Below, piece by piece: positions 44,682 through 54,022 of a DNA stretch of 64,000 nt. Every line of letters starts with the position of its first letter. Position 1 is the first letter of the stretch. The translations under genes were made by a program, and so were the position numbers. The notes under the pieces were generated by a model. It was not told where the DNA came from, made no database searches, and saw only the letters and a list, made by a program, of their open reading frames with translations. Source of the DNA: Duganella phyllosphaerae (GTDB lineage: Bacteria; Pseudomonadota; Gammaproteobacteria; Burkholderiales; Burkholderiaceae_D); NCBI RefSeq assembly GCF_001758785.1, contig NZ_LROM01000056.1:1-64000 (forward strand), given 5' to 3'.

Positions 44682-44714
44682 GATGTTGCCGCACTCGATA
44701 ATGGCAACATCGAA
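44682..44714. promoter_or_regulatory. Inverted GGCAACATC motifs upstream of flhB
   Basis: GATGTTGCC (44682-44690) and GGCAACATC (44703-44711) form a perfect 9-bp inverted repeat with a 12-base spacer, 26 bases before flhB. The right arm is part of ATAATGGCAACATCGAA (44698-44714), nearly identical to a site before flgA. This could be a binding site of the flagellar master regulator. Confidence 0.5.
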
Positions 44715-44737
44715 ATAAACCATGCGGCAGACACACC

Positions 44738-45928
44738 ATGTCAGACAGCAGCGACGCAGAAAAGACCGAAGCAGCGTCACCGAAGCGCCTCGAGCAAGCG
44801 CGTGAGGAAGGCGACATTCCCCGTTCGCGGGAAGTGGCCACGTTTACCGTGCTGATGGCGGCTGGTGTCGGCCTGTGGACGTTTGGCGACGGCCTGGTGC
44901 GCCAACTCAATTCCGCGCTGGTCTCGGGCCTGACCCTGGACCAGGAACAGATCTTCAATTCCAATGTATTGCTGCAGCGCGTGGCGCTCGATATCGGCCG
45001 GGTGCTGCTCGCCTGCCTGCCGCTGGGCCTGGCGCTGATGTTCGTGGCGGTGATCTCGCCGATCCTGATCGGCGGCTGGCTGTTCAGCGCCAAGGCGTTC
45101 GTGCCCAAGTTCAGCAAGCTCAACCCCATCAACGGCATCAGCAATATGTTTTCCAAGAACGCGCTGGTGGAATTGTTCAAGGCCATCGGCAAGGCCGTGG
45201 TGGTGGGCGTGGTGGCCTGGATGGTGATGATGAAACAGCAGGACGCCGTGATCGGCCTGGCCGTCGAGCCGCTGCGCCTCGGCACCACCCACATGCTCAA
45301 TATGCTGGGCAGCAGCTTTTTGTACATCGTCGGCGCTCTCGGCCTGATCGCCCTGATCGACGCGCCGTACCAGCTGTGGCACTACGCCGACAAGCTCAAG
45401 ATGACGCGCCAGGAAGTGATCCAGGAATCGAAAGAGTCGGACGGCAATCCTCAAATCAAGGGCAAGATTCGCCAGCTGCAACGCGAGATGGCCCGCCGCC
45501 GCATGATGGCCGACGTGCCGACCGCCGACGTGGTCGTGACCAATCCTACCCACTATGCGGTAGCGCTCAAATATAACGACGGCATGCGCGGCGCACCCAA
45601 GGTGATCGCCAAGGGCACCGACGAAACCGCCGCCAAGATCCGCGAAATCGCCCGCGAGAACAAGGTCATCATGCTCGAAGCACCGGCGCTGGCCCGCGCG
45701 TTGTACAAGCATGCCGAAATCGGCGACGAGATCCCCGCCACCTTGTATGCGGCCGTGGCCGAAGTGCTGGCCTACGTGTTCCAGTTGCGCATGTACAGCA
45801 AGGGCGGCGCACCGCGTCCGACCGAACCGAAAGTACTCGACGTGCCGCCGGAACTCGATCCGCACAACCCGGCGTACGTGGACAAGTTTGGCAATAAACC
45901 TAATCTGGATAACGGAGCACCCGCATGA
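44738..45928 (+). CDS. flhB: Flagellar type III export switch protein FlhB
   Basis: 396 residues: four membrane helices, then a cytoplasmic domain with the autocleavage motif NPTH at residues 269-272 (VVTNPTHYAVAL), which switches export from rod/hook to filament substrates. The start MSDSSDAEKTEAASPKRLEQAREEG is typical. It overlaps flhA by four bases (ATGA). Confidence 0.97.
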   Translation: MSDSSDAEKTEAASPKRLEQAREEGDIPRSREVATFTVLMAAGVGLWTFGDGLVRQLNSALVSGLTLDQEQIFNSNVLLQRVALDIGRVLLACLPLGLALMFVAVISPILIGGWLFSAKAFVPKFSKLNPINGISNMFSKNALVELFKAIGKAVVVGVVAWMVMMKQQDAVIGLAVEPLRLGTTHMLNMLGSSFLYIVGALGLIALIDAPYQLWHYADKLKMTRQEVIQESKESDGNPQIKGKIRQLQREMARRRMMADVPTADVVVTNPTHYAVALKYNDGMRGAPKVIAKGTDETAAKIREIARENKVIMLEAPALARALYKHAEIGDEIPATLYAAVAEVLAYVFQLRMYSKGGAPRPTEPKVLDVPPELDPHNPAYVDKFGNKPNLDNGAPA

Positions 45929-48066
45929 GCGCCTTAAGCAACGTCAAAATGCCGCCATGGCTGCAAGGCCTGGCGACCAGCCAGAACAAGTCCTCGCTGG
46001 CGGCGCCGATCTTCCTGATCATGATGTTGTCGATGATGATCCTGCCGCTGCCGGCGTTCGTGCTCGACATTTTCTTCACCTTCAATATCGCGCTGGCGAT
46101 CGTGGTGCTCCTGACCAGCCTGTACACGGTCAAGCCGCTCGACTTCATGGCCTTCCCGACCGTGCTGCTGGTCTCGACCATGTTGCGCCTGTCGCTGAAC
46201 GTGGCGTCCACCCGTATCGTGCTGACCGAAGGCCATACCGGGGCGGATGCAGCCGGTAAAGTGGTGGAAGCGTTCGGCCACTTCCTGATCGGTGGTAACT
46301 ACACGGTCGGTATCGTGGTGTTCATCATCCTCACCATCATCAACTTTATCGTGGTGACCAAGGGTGCGGGCCGTATCGCCGAGGTGGGCGCGCGCTTCGC
46401 CCTGGACGCCATGCCCGGTAAACAGATGGCGATCGACGCCGACCTGAATGCAGGCCTGATCGGCGAAGCGGACGCCCGCAAGCGCCGCAACGAAGTCTCG
46501 CAGGAGGCGGAATTCTATGGCGCGATGGACGGCGCCAGCAAATACGTGCGCGGCGACGCCGTGGCCGGCATCCTGGTCACCGTGATCAACGTCATCGGCG
46601 GCTTGCTGGTCGGCGTGATCCAGCACGGTTTGCCGTTTGGCGAAGCGGCGCAGATCTACACCTTGCTGGCCATCGGTGACGGCCTGGTGGCGCAGATCCC
46701 GTCGCTGATCATTTCGATCGCGGCCGGTATCGTGGTCTCGCGCGTGGCCAGCGAAGAAGACATCGGCACCCAGATGGTGTCGCAACTGTTTGCGCGGGTG
46801 GAAGTGCTGTATGTTACCGGCGGCATCATCTTCGGCCTGGGCCTGATTCCCGGCATGCCTAACCTGATGTTCCTGACCATCGGCGGCGCCATCCTCGGTG
46901 CTGGTTACATGATGGCTCGCAAGCAAAAAGTCGAAGGCAGCCCGGTGGCCAAGGCCGCCAAGGCAGAGGCGGAAGCCGCCGCAGCGGCAGCTGCCGCGCC
47001 GCCGGCGCCCGAGCAGGAAGAGGCCAGCTGGCAGGACGTGATGCCGGTCGATACGCTGGGCCTGGAAGTGGGCTACCGCCTGATCCCGCTGGTCGACAAG
47101 ACCCAGGGCGGCGAGCTGCTCAAGCGCATCAAGGGCATCCGCAAGAAGTTCGCGCAGGAGGTCGGCTTCCTGGCGCCGCCGGTACACATCCGCGACAACC
47201 TGGAACTCAAGCCTTCGGCTTACCGCATCACGCTAAAGGGTGTGGAAGTGGGCATGGGCGAAGCGTTCAACGGCCAGTTCCTGGCGATCAATCCCGGCAT
47301 GGCCAGCGGCACGCTGCAAGGCCTGGTGACGACCGATCCCGCCTTCGGCCTGCCGGCCACCTGGATCGACGCCAGCTTGCGTGACCAGGCCCAAGGCATG
47401 GGTTACACCGTGGTCGATGCCGGCACCGTGGTGGCCACGCATCTGAACCACCTGATTTCCACCCATGCGTCCGAACTGCTGGGCCGGGCCGAAGTGCAGG
47501 CGCTGCTCGACCACCTGGCCAAGGAAGCGCCGCGCCTGGTGGAAGACCTGGTACCGAAAATGGTGTCGCTGTCCGCCTTGCAGAAAGTGCTGCAGAACCT
47601 GCTTGTCGAAGGCGTGCACATTCGCGACATGCGCACCATCATCGAAACCCTGGCCGAGCACACCGTGCACACGCAAGACCCGGGCGACCTGACCGCGCTG
47701 GTACGGATGGCGCTGGGACGCGCGATTGTCCAGCAGCTGTTCCCGGGCACCAACGAGCTGTCGGTGATGACCCTCGACAACCGCCTGGAACGCCTGTTGA
47801 TGCAGGCGCTGGCCGCCAGCGGCCCGGACGGCGCCGGCATCGAGCCGGGCCTGGCCGACACCATCGCCCAACAGGCCGCGCAAGCGGCGCAGCAGCAGGA
47901 GGCGATGGGGTTGACGCCAGTGTTGCTGGTGCCGGGCCCGCTGCGCGCCTTGCTGTCGCGCTTCCTGCGGCGCGCGCTGCCGCAGCTGAAAGTGCTGTCG
48001 CATGCCGAGATCCCGGAGAGTAAAACCATCCGCGTAACGGCCCTGGTCGGCCAACAGCCGGGGTAA
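45925..48066 (+). CDS. flhA: Flagellar type III export gate protein FlhA
   Basis: 713 residues. Eight membrane helices in the first ~330, with the FHIPEP-region motif variant VVTKGAGRIAEVGARFALDAMPGKQMAIDAD, an Ala-rich linker at about 345-365 and a cytoplasmic C-terminal domain that docks chaperone-substrate complexes. It forms the nonameric export ring. Second gene of the flhB operon. Confidence 0.97.
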   Translation: MSALSNVKMPPWLQGLATSQNKSSLAAPIFLIMMLSMMILPLPAFVLDIFFTFNIALAIVVLLTSLYTVKPLDFMAFPTVLLVSTMLRLSLNVASTRIVLTEGHTGADAAGKVVEAFGHFLIGGNYTVGIVVFIILTIINFIVVTKGAGRIAEVGARFALDAMPGKQMAIDADLNAGLIGEADARKRRNEVSQEAEFYGAMDGASKYVRGDAVAGILVTVINVIGGLLVGVIQHGLPFGEAAQIYTLLAIGDGLVAQIPSLIISIAAGIVVSRVASEEDIGTQMVSQLFARVEVLYVTGGIIFGLGLIPGMPNLMFLTIGGAILGAGYMMARKQKVEGSPVAKAAKAEAEAAAAAAAAPPAPEQEEASWQDVMPVDTLGLEVGYRLIPLVDKTQGGELLKRIKGIRKKFAQEVGFLAPPVHIRDNLELKPSAYRITLKGVEVGMGEAFNGQFLAINPGMASGTLQGLVTTDPAFGLPATWIDASLRDQAQGMGYTVVDAGTVVATHLNHLISTHASELLGRAEVQALLDHLAKEAPRLVEDLVPKMVSLSALQKVLQNLLVEGVHIRDMRTIIETLAEHTVHTQDPGDLTALVRMALGRAIVQQLFPGTNELSVMTLDNRLERLLMQALAASGPDGAGIEPGLADTIAQQAAQAAQQQEAMGLTPVLLVPGPLRALLSRFLRRALPQLKVLSHAEIPESKTIRVTALVGQQPG

Positions 48067-48123
48067 ATCAAGCTCGTTTGAGCAGCATCAATCGGCGCTC
48101 TGTGGCAAGTCTACACTGGCCAC

Positions 48124-49140
48124 ATGAGCGACGATTACGACTCGCCATGGAAGGAAGTGGTCATCCACCACTTTCCCGAGTTCATGGCTTTCTACTTCCC
48201 CCAGGCGCATGCGCAAATCGACTGGTCGCTGCCGCACGTGTTTCTCGACCAGGAACTGGCTGCGCTGTCGCGCGATGCCGAGCTGGGCAAGCGCTTGCTC
48301 GATAAACTGGTCAGCGTGCACAAGCTCGACGGCGACGAACAATGGGTGCTGGTGCAGCTGGAAGTGCAGGGCTGGCGCGATGCCGATTTTGCCGAGCGCA
48401 TGTTTGTCTACAACTACCGCGTGTACGACCGCTATCGGCACCCGGTGGCCAGCATGGCCTTGCTCACTGACGACAACCGCTACTGGCGTCCGACCGGCTT
48501 CGGCTGGCGGCAACTGGGCTGCACCATGCAGCTTGATTTTCCGATCGCAAAAATGCACGATTACGCGTATGTGATCGCAGACCTGGCCAACCAGGACAAC
48601 CCGTTTGCGCTGGTGAGCGCGGCGCATCTGCTGGCGCAAAATACGCGTAACGATGCCCACCGCCGCCGCATCGCCAAGTGGCGGCTCACCAAAATGTTGT
48701 ACGAGCGCGACTGGGACCGGCAGCGTATCATCGACCTGTATCGGGTGATGGACTGGATCATGCGGCTGCCGCCAGCGCTGGAACAGCGTCTGCGGACCGG
48801 GATTGTTCAATTTGAAAGGAGATCTGACATGACTTATTTGTCTTCTATCGAACGCATAGGAATGGAAATTGGTGAGCGCGAAGGGCTCAAGCGGGGGCTT
48901 GATGAAGGGCGCAAGCGGGGGCTTGATGAAGGACGCAAGCAGGGAATTGATGAGGGCTTGCAGCAAGGACAGCGGCGCGGAGCCGCCGACATGCTGGCGC
49001 TGGTGCTCAAAGCACGCTTCGGCCCGCTTGATCCATCGGCGCAGTCGCGCATCGATGCAGCCGATACTCGGCAGATCACCCGCTGGGCCGAAAACTCGGT
49101 CCACGCCGACTCGCTCGACGCTGTATTTCGCAGCGAATGA
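48124..49140 (+). CDS. Rpn-family nuclease-like / PD-(D/E)XK transposase-like protein
   Basis: 338 residues. The central VLVQLEVQGWRDADFAERMFVYNYRVYDRY is the conserved core of the Rpn/YhgA-like nuclease family (LEVQ providing acidic and polar active-site positions). Between residues about 250 and 285 it has in-frame repeats of GLDEGRKR, coded by imperfect ~24-bp repeats, and a C-terminal DUF4351-like helical tail (MLALVLKARFGPLDPSAQSRI). Rpn proteins promote RecA-independent recombination in E. coli. It lies inside the flagellar cluster between flhA and flhF, where it has no expected role and may be a late insertion. Confidence 0.8.
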   Translation: MSDDYDSPWKEVVIHHFPEFMAFYFPQAHAQIDWSLPHVFLDQELAALSRDAELGKRLLDKLVSVHKLDGDEQWVLVQLEVQGWRDADFAERMFVYNYRVYDRYRHPVASMALLTDDNRYWRPTGFGWRQLGCTMQLDFPIAKMHDYAYVIADLANQDNPFALVSAAHLLAQNTRNDAHRRRIAKWRLTKMLYERDWDRQRIIDLYRVMDWIMRLPPALEQRLRTGIVQFERRSDMTYLSSIERIGMEIGEREGLKRGLDEGRKRGLDEGRKQGIDEGLQQGQRRGAADMLALVLKARFGPLDPSAQSRIDAADTRQITRWAENSVHADSLDAVFRSE

Positions 49141-49287
49141 ACACCGTACTCGGCCGCATTGAAATGCGGCCCATTTCCCCACCTGTTCATCAGATCGTTT
49201 CCTGAGTGCATCGTCAATAATGGCACTGTCCGAGTGATAGAAGCGTCGCAGCCGCGCGATGCATCGCTCAAGCTACAGGAGTCATTG

Positions 49288-49344
49288 ATGGCCTACATTA
49301 CCTTGCCACCCCGCGTCAGCCAGTTCCTCGGGAGCCGGCCATGA
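49288..49344 (+). CDS. Possible 18-residue leader peptide overlapping flhF start
   Basis: ATG at 49288 follows AGGAG with eight bases spacing and codes MAYITLPPRVSQFLGSRP, stopping with the TGA of the flhF ATGA. Such coupling would set flhF translation. It is short, and chance cannot be excluded. Confidence 0.3.
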   Translation: MAYITLPPRVSQFLGSRP

Positions 49345-50891
49345 ACGTGAAAAAATTCACCGCGCCCACGTCGCGCGAGGCATTGCGCAAGGTCCGGGAA
49401 GCGCTGGGGCCAGACGCCGTGATCCTGTCCAACCGCCAGGCCGACGGTATGATTGAAATCCTGGCCCTGGCCAATGACGATGCCGCTTCGCTGGCGATGC
49501 CGGCGCCGCACTCGCCGATGGCCGAGCCGGCCCCGTCGCTCGACTTCGATGCCGCCATCGCCCAGCGCAGCCAGCGCCTCGATGCACGCCTGGAGCCGCA
49601 CTTCGAAGACGAAGCGCCACGCCTGGCGCCGCGCCAGACACAAGCTGTGCAACCGGCCATGCAGCCGATGCAGCCGGTGCAGCGCAGCATGCAGCCAGCC
49701 CCACAGCAAGCTCAGCAATTTCAGCACGCCCAGCAAGCCCAGCAAGCAACCCCGCAACCGGCACGCCGCGTGGTCGCCTCGCCATCATCGTTCGCCACCA
49801 AGACCGCTGCCGCTGCTGCATCTGCAACCGCGCCAGCCATGCCGGCCCAGCCGCGCACGCCGCAGCTGGACGCCACCCAGGTCAGCGCCATGGTGGCCTC
49901 CGCCGTGGCCAGCGCCAAGCAGAGCGCGGCGCTGGAAATGCAGGACATGATGAGCGAAATCCGCGCCATGCGCGGCATGATGCAAACCCAGCTGGCGGAA
50001 ATCGCCTGGGGCAGCACCCAAGCGCGCGAGCCGCAAAAAGCCGCCGTGCTGCGCGAGATGCTGGCCGCCGGTTTCTCTGCCAGCCTGTCGCGCTACCTGA
50101 TCGACAAGCTGCCGGCCGGCCGCGACGCTGCCGACAGCATGCGCTGGATAAAAACCGTGTTGACGCGCAACCTGTCGGCCATGACCAACGAAGATGCGCT
50201 GATCGACCAGGGCGGCGTGTTCGCGCTGGTGGGGCCGACCGGCGTGGGCAAGACCACCAGCACCGCCAAGCTGGCTGCGCGCTGCGTGATGCGCCACGGC
50301 CCCGAAAAGCTGGCCCTGATCACCACCGACGCCTACCGTATCGGCGCCCACGAACAACTGCGCATCTACGGCAAGATCCTCGGCGTGATGGTGCATTCGG
50401 TCAAGGATGAAGCGGACCTGCGCATTGCCCTCAAGGAATTGCGCAACAAGCACACGGTGCTGATCGATACCGTGGGCGTGAGCCAGCGCGACCAGATGGT
50501 CACCGAGCAGGTTTCGATGCTGCAAGGCGCCGGTGCCGACGTCAAACGCCTGCTGTGCCTGAACGCCACGGCCACTCAGGAAACCCTGTCGGAAGTGGTG
50601 CGCGCCTACCAGGGCAGCGGCCTGGCCGGCTGCATCATGACCAAGCTCGACGAAGCGGCCGCCATCGGCAACGTGCTCGACGTGGTGATCCGCCAGAAGC
50701 TCAACCTGTTTTACGTCTCGAATGGCCAGCGCGTGCCGGAAGACCTGCACCTGGCCGACCCGGCCTACCTGATCGACCGCGCGTTCAAGTTGAAACGCGA
50801 CGTGGTAAACACCCAGTACCTGGACAATGAACTGCCATTGCTGATGTCGGGCAATCAACATACTGCGATGCGCGAGGTCCACCTTGGCTAA
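49341..50891 (+). CDS. flhF: Flagellar placement GTPase FlhF
   Basis: 516 residues. N-terminal domain MNVKKFTAPTSREALRKVREALG, a Gln/Met/Pro-rich linker at about 92-140, then an SRP-type NG GTPase with P-loop GPTGVGKTTSTAKL (about 297-310), DAYRIGAHEQL, and TKLDEAAAIGN. FlhF sets polar or lateral position of flagella. ATG follows GGGAG. Confidence 0.95.
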   Translation: MNVKKFTAPTSREALRKVREALGPDAVILSNRQADGMIEILALANDDAASLAMPAPHSPMAEPAPSLDFDAAIAQRSQRLDARLEPHFEDEAPRLAPRQTQAVQPAMQPMQPVQRSMQPAPQQAQQFQHAQQAQQATPQPARRVVASPSSFATKTAAAAASATAPAMPAQPRTPQLDATQVSAMVASAVASAKQSAALEMQDMMSEIRAMRGMMQTQLAEIAWGSTQAREPQKAAVLREMLAAGFSASLSRYLIDKLPAGRDAADSMRWIKTVLTRNLSAMTNEDALIDQGGVFALVGPTGVGKTTSTAKLAARCVMRHGPEKLALITTDAYRIGAHEQLRIYGKILGVMVHSVKDEADLRIALKELRNKHTVLIDTVGVSQRDQMVTEQVSMLQGAGADVKRLLCLNATATQETLSEVVRAYQGSGLAGCIMTKLDEAAAIGNVLDVVIRQKLNLFYVSNGQRVPEDLHLADPAYLIDRAFKLKRDVVNTQYLDNELPLLMSGNQHTAMREVHLG

Positions 50892-51708
50892 TTTCGATTT
50901 CGACCAGGCCGAAGGCCTGCGCCGCATGCTGGCGGGGCCCAAGCCCCGCATCGTTACCTTCCTGTCCGCCACCGCGCAAGACGACAAGGGCGCCATGCTG
51001 GTCAACCTGGGCGCCTCGCTGGCCCGGGCCGGCAACGACGTGCTGCTGATGGACGCCTGCGCCAGCGCGCGCGGCGTGGCCAGCCGGCTCGGCCTCGACG
51101 GCGGCGCCAGCCTGCTCAACGTGGCGCGCCAGGAATGCGCACTGAACCAGGTGCTGCACCAGGCGCCGCAAGGCTTTTCTGTGGCGTCGATGACACGCGG
51201 CATGCCGCGCACCGGTCCCGACGAAACCCGGCGCCTGGCCAAGGCCTTCGATGTGCTGGTCAAGCAGACCGGCATGGTGATCGTCGATGGGGAATTCGAC
51301 GGCGAGTCATTCCCCGTACCGGTGATGGCCAGTTCCGAGATCGTGGTGCAGGTGTCGGCCAACGCCGGTTCGATCAAGGCTGCCTACAGTTTGATCAAGC
51401 AATTGAACCAGGAGTTCGGTCGCCGGCCATTCGGAATTCTTGTCACCGGCGCATCGGAGGCCGAAGCGAAGTTGGTTTACGATAATATGGCACAAGCTGC
51501 CAGCCGTTACCTGGCCGTCAACCTGGTCTCGATGGGCTCGGTGCCGGCCGATGAATACCTGCAGCGCGCCGCGCGGTTGGGGCGCGCGGTGGTGGATGCG
51601 TTTCCGCTGGCCGGTGCATCGGTGGCCTTTCGTCAACTGGCGGGGCGCTTTGCGCTGGCTGGCTCGCCTACTTTCCAGACGGGGAGCGGCAATCACTTTA
51701 GCGCTTGA
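50884..51708 (+). CDS. flhG: FlhG/FleN-like MinD-family protein with a degenerate P-loop
   Basis: 274 residues, TTG start overlapping the flhF end by eight bases. The fold follows MinD/ParA (VLLMDACASARGVASRLGLDGGASLLNV; VIVDGEFDG; VQVSANAGSIKAAYSLIKQLN). In active FlhG the deviant Walker A is GKGGVGKT; here the region reads SATAQDDKGAMLVNLG (about 28-43), missing both lysines at the usual places. ATP hydrolysis is therefore doubtful. FlhG normally limits flagellar number together with FlhF. Confidence 0.85.
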   Translation: MANFDFDQAEGLRRMLAGPKPRIVTFLSATAQDDKGAMLVNLGASLARAGNDVLLMDACASARGVASRLGLDGGASLLNVARQECALNQVLHQAPQGFSVASMTRGMPRTGPDETRRLAKAFDVLVKQTGMVIVDGEFDGESFPVPVMASSEIVVQVSANAGSIKAAYSLIKQLNQEFGRRPFGILVTGASEAEAKLVYDNMAQAASRYLAVNLVSMGSVPADEYLQRAARLGRAVVDAFPLAGASVAFRQLAGRFALAGSPTFQTGSGNHFSA

Positions 51709-51725
51709 AAGTAAAATAATAGGCT

Positions 51726-52457
51726 ATGTACACGGTCAAAGGGAAAGCGGACAAGAACACCTTGCTGACGCAGCACATGCCGTTGGTCAAGCGTCTTGCC
51801 CACCACATGAAGGCAAAATTGCCGCCCAGCGTAGAGGTCGATGATCTGGTCCAGGCCGGCATGATCGGGCTGCTCGACGCCATCAACCGTTACGAAGAAA
51901 CCCATGGCGCGCAGTTCGAGACCTATGCCGTGCTGCGCATCCGTGGCGCCATGCTCGACGAGCTGCGCACCAGCGACTGGCTGCCGCGCTCGATGCGCCA
52001 GAACATGCGCAAGATCGAAGCGGCCATGAGCACGCTGCAGCAAAAGCTCGGCCATCCACCGACCGAGTCGGAAGTGGCCAAGTCGCTCAAGCTGTCGCTG
52101 TCCGACTACCAGGACATGCTGTCCGACGGCGGCGGCCACCAGCTGGTGTACTACGAGGATTTTCACGACGACGATGGCAACGACAGCTTCCTCGACCGCT
52201 ACTGTTCCGATGAAGAATCCGATCCGCTGCGCGCGCTGCTCGACACCGACTTCCGCCAGGCCGTGATCAACGCCATCGACGCCTTGCCCGAGCGCGAGAA
52301 GATCCTGATGGGGCTGTATTATGAAGAGGAGCTCAACTTGAAAGAAATCGGCGCCGTCATGGGCGTGTCGGAATCGCGCGTATCGCAACTGCATACGCAA
52401 GCCGTGGCGCGCCTGCGGGCCAATCTGAGGGAGAAGGCATGGACTGGGCCAGCATAG
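51726..52457 (+). CDS. fliA: Flagellar sigma factor FliA (sigma-28)
   Basis: 243 residues. Region 2 (LVKRLAHHMKAKLPPSVEVDDLVQAGMIGLLDAI), region 3, and region 4 (LPEREKILMGLYYEEELNLKEIGAVMGVSESRVSQLHTQA). It directs RNA polymerase to late flagellar promoters, two of which are visible here before flgM and flgK. It overlaps motC by 19 bases. Confidence 0.96.
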   Translation: MYTVKGKADKNTLLTQHMPLVKRLAHHMKAKLPPSVEVDDLVQAGMIGLLDAINRYEETHGAQFETYAVLRIRGAMLDELRTSDWLPRSMRQNMRKIEAAMSTLQQKLGHPPTESEVAKSLKLSLSDYQDMLSDGGGHQLVYYEDFHDDDGNDSFLDRYCSDEESDPLRALLDTDFRQAVINAIDALPEREKILMGLYYEEELNLKEIGAVMGVSESRVSQLHTQAVARLRANLREKAWTGPA

Positions 52458-53185
52458 CCGGTGTCGTCATTGCGTTGATCGGCATCGCCATCGGCCAGAC
52501 CATGGAAGGTGGCAAGTTGTCGTCGCTGGTGCAGCCGGCCGCGTTTGCCATCGTGGTGGTGGGCACCTTCGGCGCCGTGCTGCTGCAATCGAAACTGCGC
52601 ACCTTCGTGCGTGGCATGAAAATGCTGCGCATGGTGTTTGCGCCGCCGCCCGATACCCGCGCCGCCCTGGCGCGCGACATCAGCGCCTGGAACCTGGCCG
52701 CGCGCCGCGACGGCCTGCTCTCGCTCGAGCGCCACATGCTGGCGTCGAAAGACAAATTCAATACCAAGGGCTTGCGCCTGATCGTCGACGGCATCAATCC
52801 CGACAAGCTGCGCCAGCTGCTCGACACCGAAATCACTGCCTACGAAACCGAGGAGCGCCTGGCCGTGCGGGTGTGGGAGTCCGCTGCCGGCTACGCGCCT
52901 ACCATCGGCATCCTGGGCGCCGTGCTGGGCCTGATCCACGTGATGGAAAACCTGACCGACCCCACCAAGCTGGGCGCCGGCATTGCGGTCGCGTTCGTCT
53001 CGACGATTTACGGCGTGGGCCTGGCCAACCTGTTCTTCTATCCGATTGCCAACAAGCTCAAGGCCATCGTCAACCAGAACGTCCACCAGCAGGAAATTGC
53101 CGCCGCCGTGTTTTACGACATCGCCACTGGCGACCACTCGCGCGTGATCGAAGAACGCATCGCCACCCTGATGCGTGAGCACTGA
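52439..53185 (+). CDS. motC: Flagellar stator protein, MotA/PomA family
   Basis: 248 residues with four helices; the cytoplasmic loop and the conserved proline-glycine helix (YAPTIGILGAVLGLIHVMENL; ISTIYGVGLANLFFYPIANKL) mark a MotA/PomA protein of the MotC subgroup. The start ATG follows GGAGAAGGC inside the end of fliA. Coupled to motD. The pair is probably a second stator set, as in Pseudomonas, if motAB lie elsewhere. Confidence 0.9.
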   Translation: MDWASIAGVVIALIGIAIGQTMEGGKLSSLVQPAAFAIVVVGTFGAVLLQSKLRTFVRGMKMLRMVFAPPPDTRAALARDISAWNLAARRDGLLSLERHMLASKDKFNTKGLRLIVDGINPDKLRQLLDTEITAYETEERLAVRVWESAAGYAPTIGILGAVLGLIHVMENLTDPTKLGAGIAVAFVSTIYGVGLANLFFYPIANKLKAIVNQNVHQQEIAAAVFYDIATGDHSRVIEERIATLMREH

Positions 53186-53186
53186 T

Positions 53187-53963
53187 ATGCACTACCGGCG
53201 CGCCCGCAAGAAATTCGACGAGGAAGTGGAAAACCACGAGCGCTGGCTGATCTCGTATGCCGATTTCATCACCTTGCTGTTCGCGTTTTTTGTCGTGATG
53301 TACGCCATCTCGTCGGTCAATATTGGCAAGTACAAGGTGTTTTCCGATGCCCTCGGTGACGCTTTCGGCGGCGCCGGCGCCGCGCCGGTGACCAACACCG
53401 AGGTGCCCAATCTGCCGATCCCCAATCCCGCCCTGAAACGCCGCGCCGAGATGCTCAAGCAGGAGCGGCAGGAGATGACCAGGCTGGCGCAGGATTTACT
53501 GTCCACGCTGGCGCCGCTGGTCAAGGAAGGGAAAGTGCGGGTCACGCAAAACAGCCGCGGCGTGAGCGTGGAAATCAACGCCAGCGTGCTGTTCGACCCG
53601 GCCGATGCGCGCCTGACGCCGGAATCGGTGGAAGCGCTGAGCGCGGTGGGCGTGCTGCTCAAGAACGATACCCACAACGTGCAAGTGGAGGGCCACACCG
53701 ACGACCTGCCGATCAGCAATGCGCAGTTCCCGTCGAACTGGGAATTGTCGTCAGTGCGCGCCAGCAGCGTGGTGCGCCTGTTCGTGGAAAACGGCGTGGC
53801 GCCGACCCGCCTGACGGCAGTGGGCTTCGGCTCGAACGTGCCGGTCGCCTCCAACGACGACCCCATCGGCCGCGCCCGCAACCGCCGGGTGGCGGTAACG
53901 ATTTTGTCGGGCCTGCCCGATCCGGTCACCGAATTGCCAACCGAGGTGGTGCCGCAGCAGTAA
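53187..53963 (+). CDS. motD: Flagellar stator protein, MotB family
   Basis: 258 residues. The single helix carries the proton-binding D26 (SYADFITLLFAFFVVMYA), and the C-terminal OmpA-like peptidoglycan-binding domain shows VEGHTDDLPIS and RARNRRVAVTIL. The ATG at 53187 lies one base after the motC stop; an alternative GTG start 12 bases earlier would overlap motC. Neither start has a strong ribosome site. Confidence 0.93.
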   Translation: MHYRRARKKFDEEVENHERWLISYADFITLLFAFFVVMYAISSVNIGKYKVFSDALGDAFGGAGAAPVTNTEVPNLPIPNPALKRRAEMLKQERQEMTRLAQDLLSTLAPLVKEGKVRVTQNSRGVSVEINASVLFDPADARLTPESVEALSAVGVLLKNDTHNVQVEGHTDDLPISNAQFPSNWELSSVRASSVVRLFVENGVAPTRLTAVGFGSNVPVASNDDPIGRARNRRVAVTILSGLPDPVTELPTEVVPQQ

Positions 53964-54022
53964 CCCGGCAACTGTGACCCTGTACGCGTGCGTTGGCGCT
54001 TTGCTGTGCGGGGTAAAAACGA

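Noticed and set aside
48888-48960. CRISPR-like short repeats
   Set aside because: The repeats are in-frame GLDEGRKR codons in the Rpn-type gene, without spacers of constant length.
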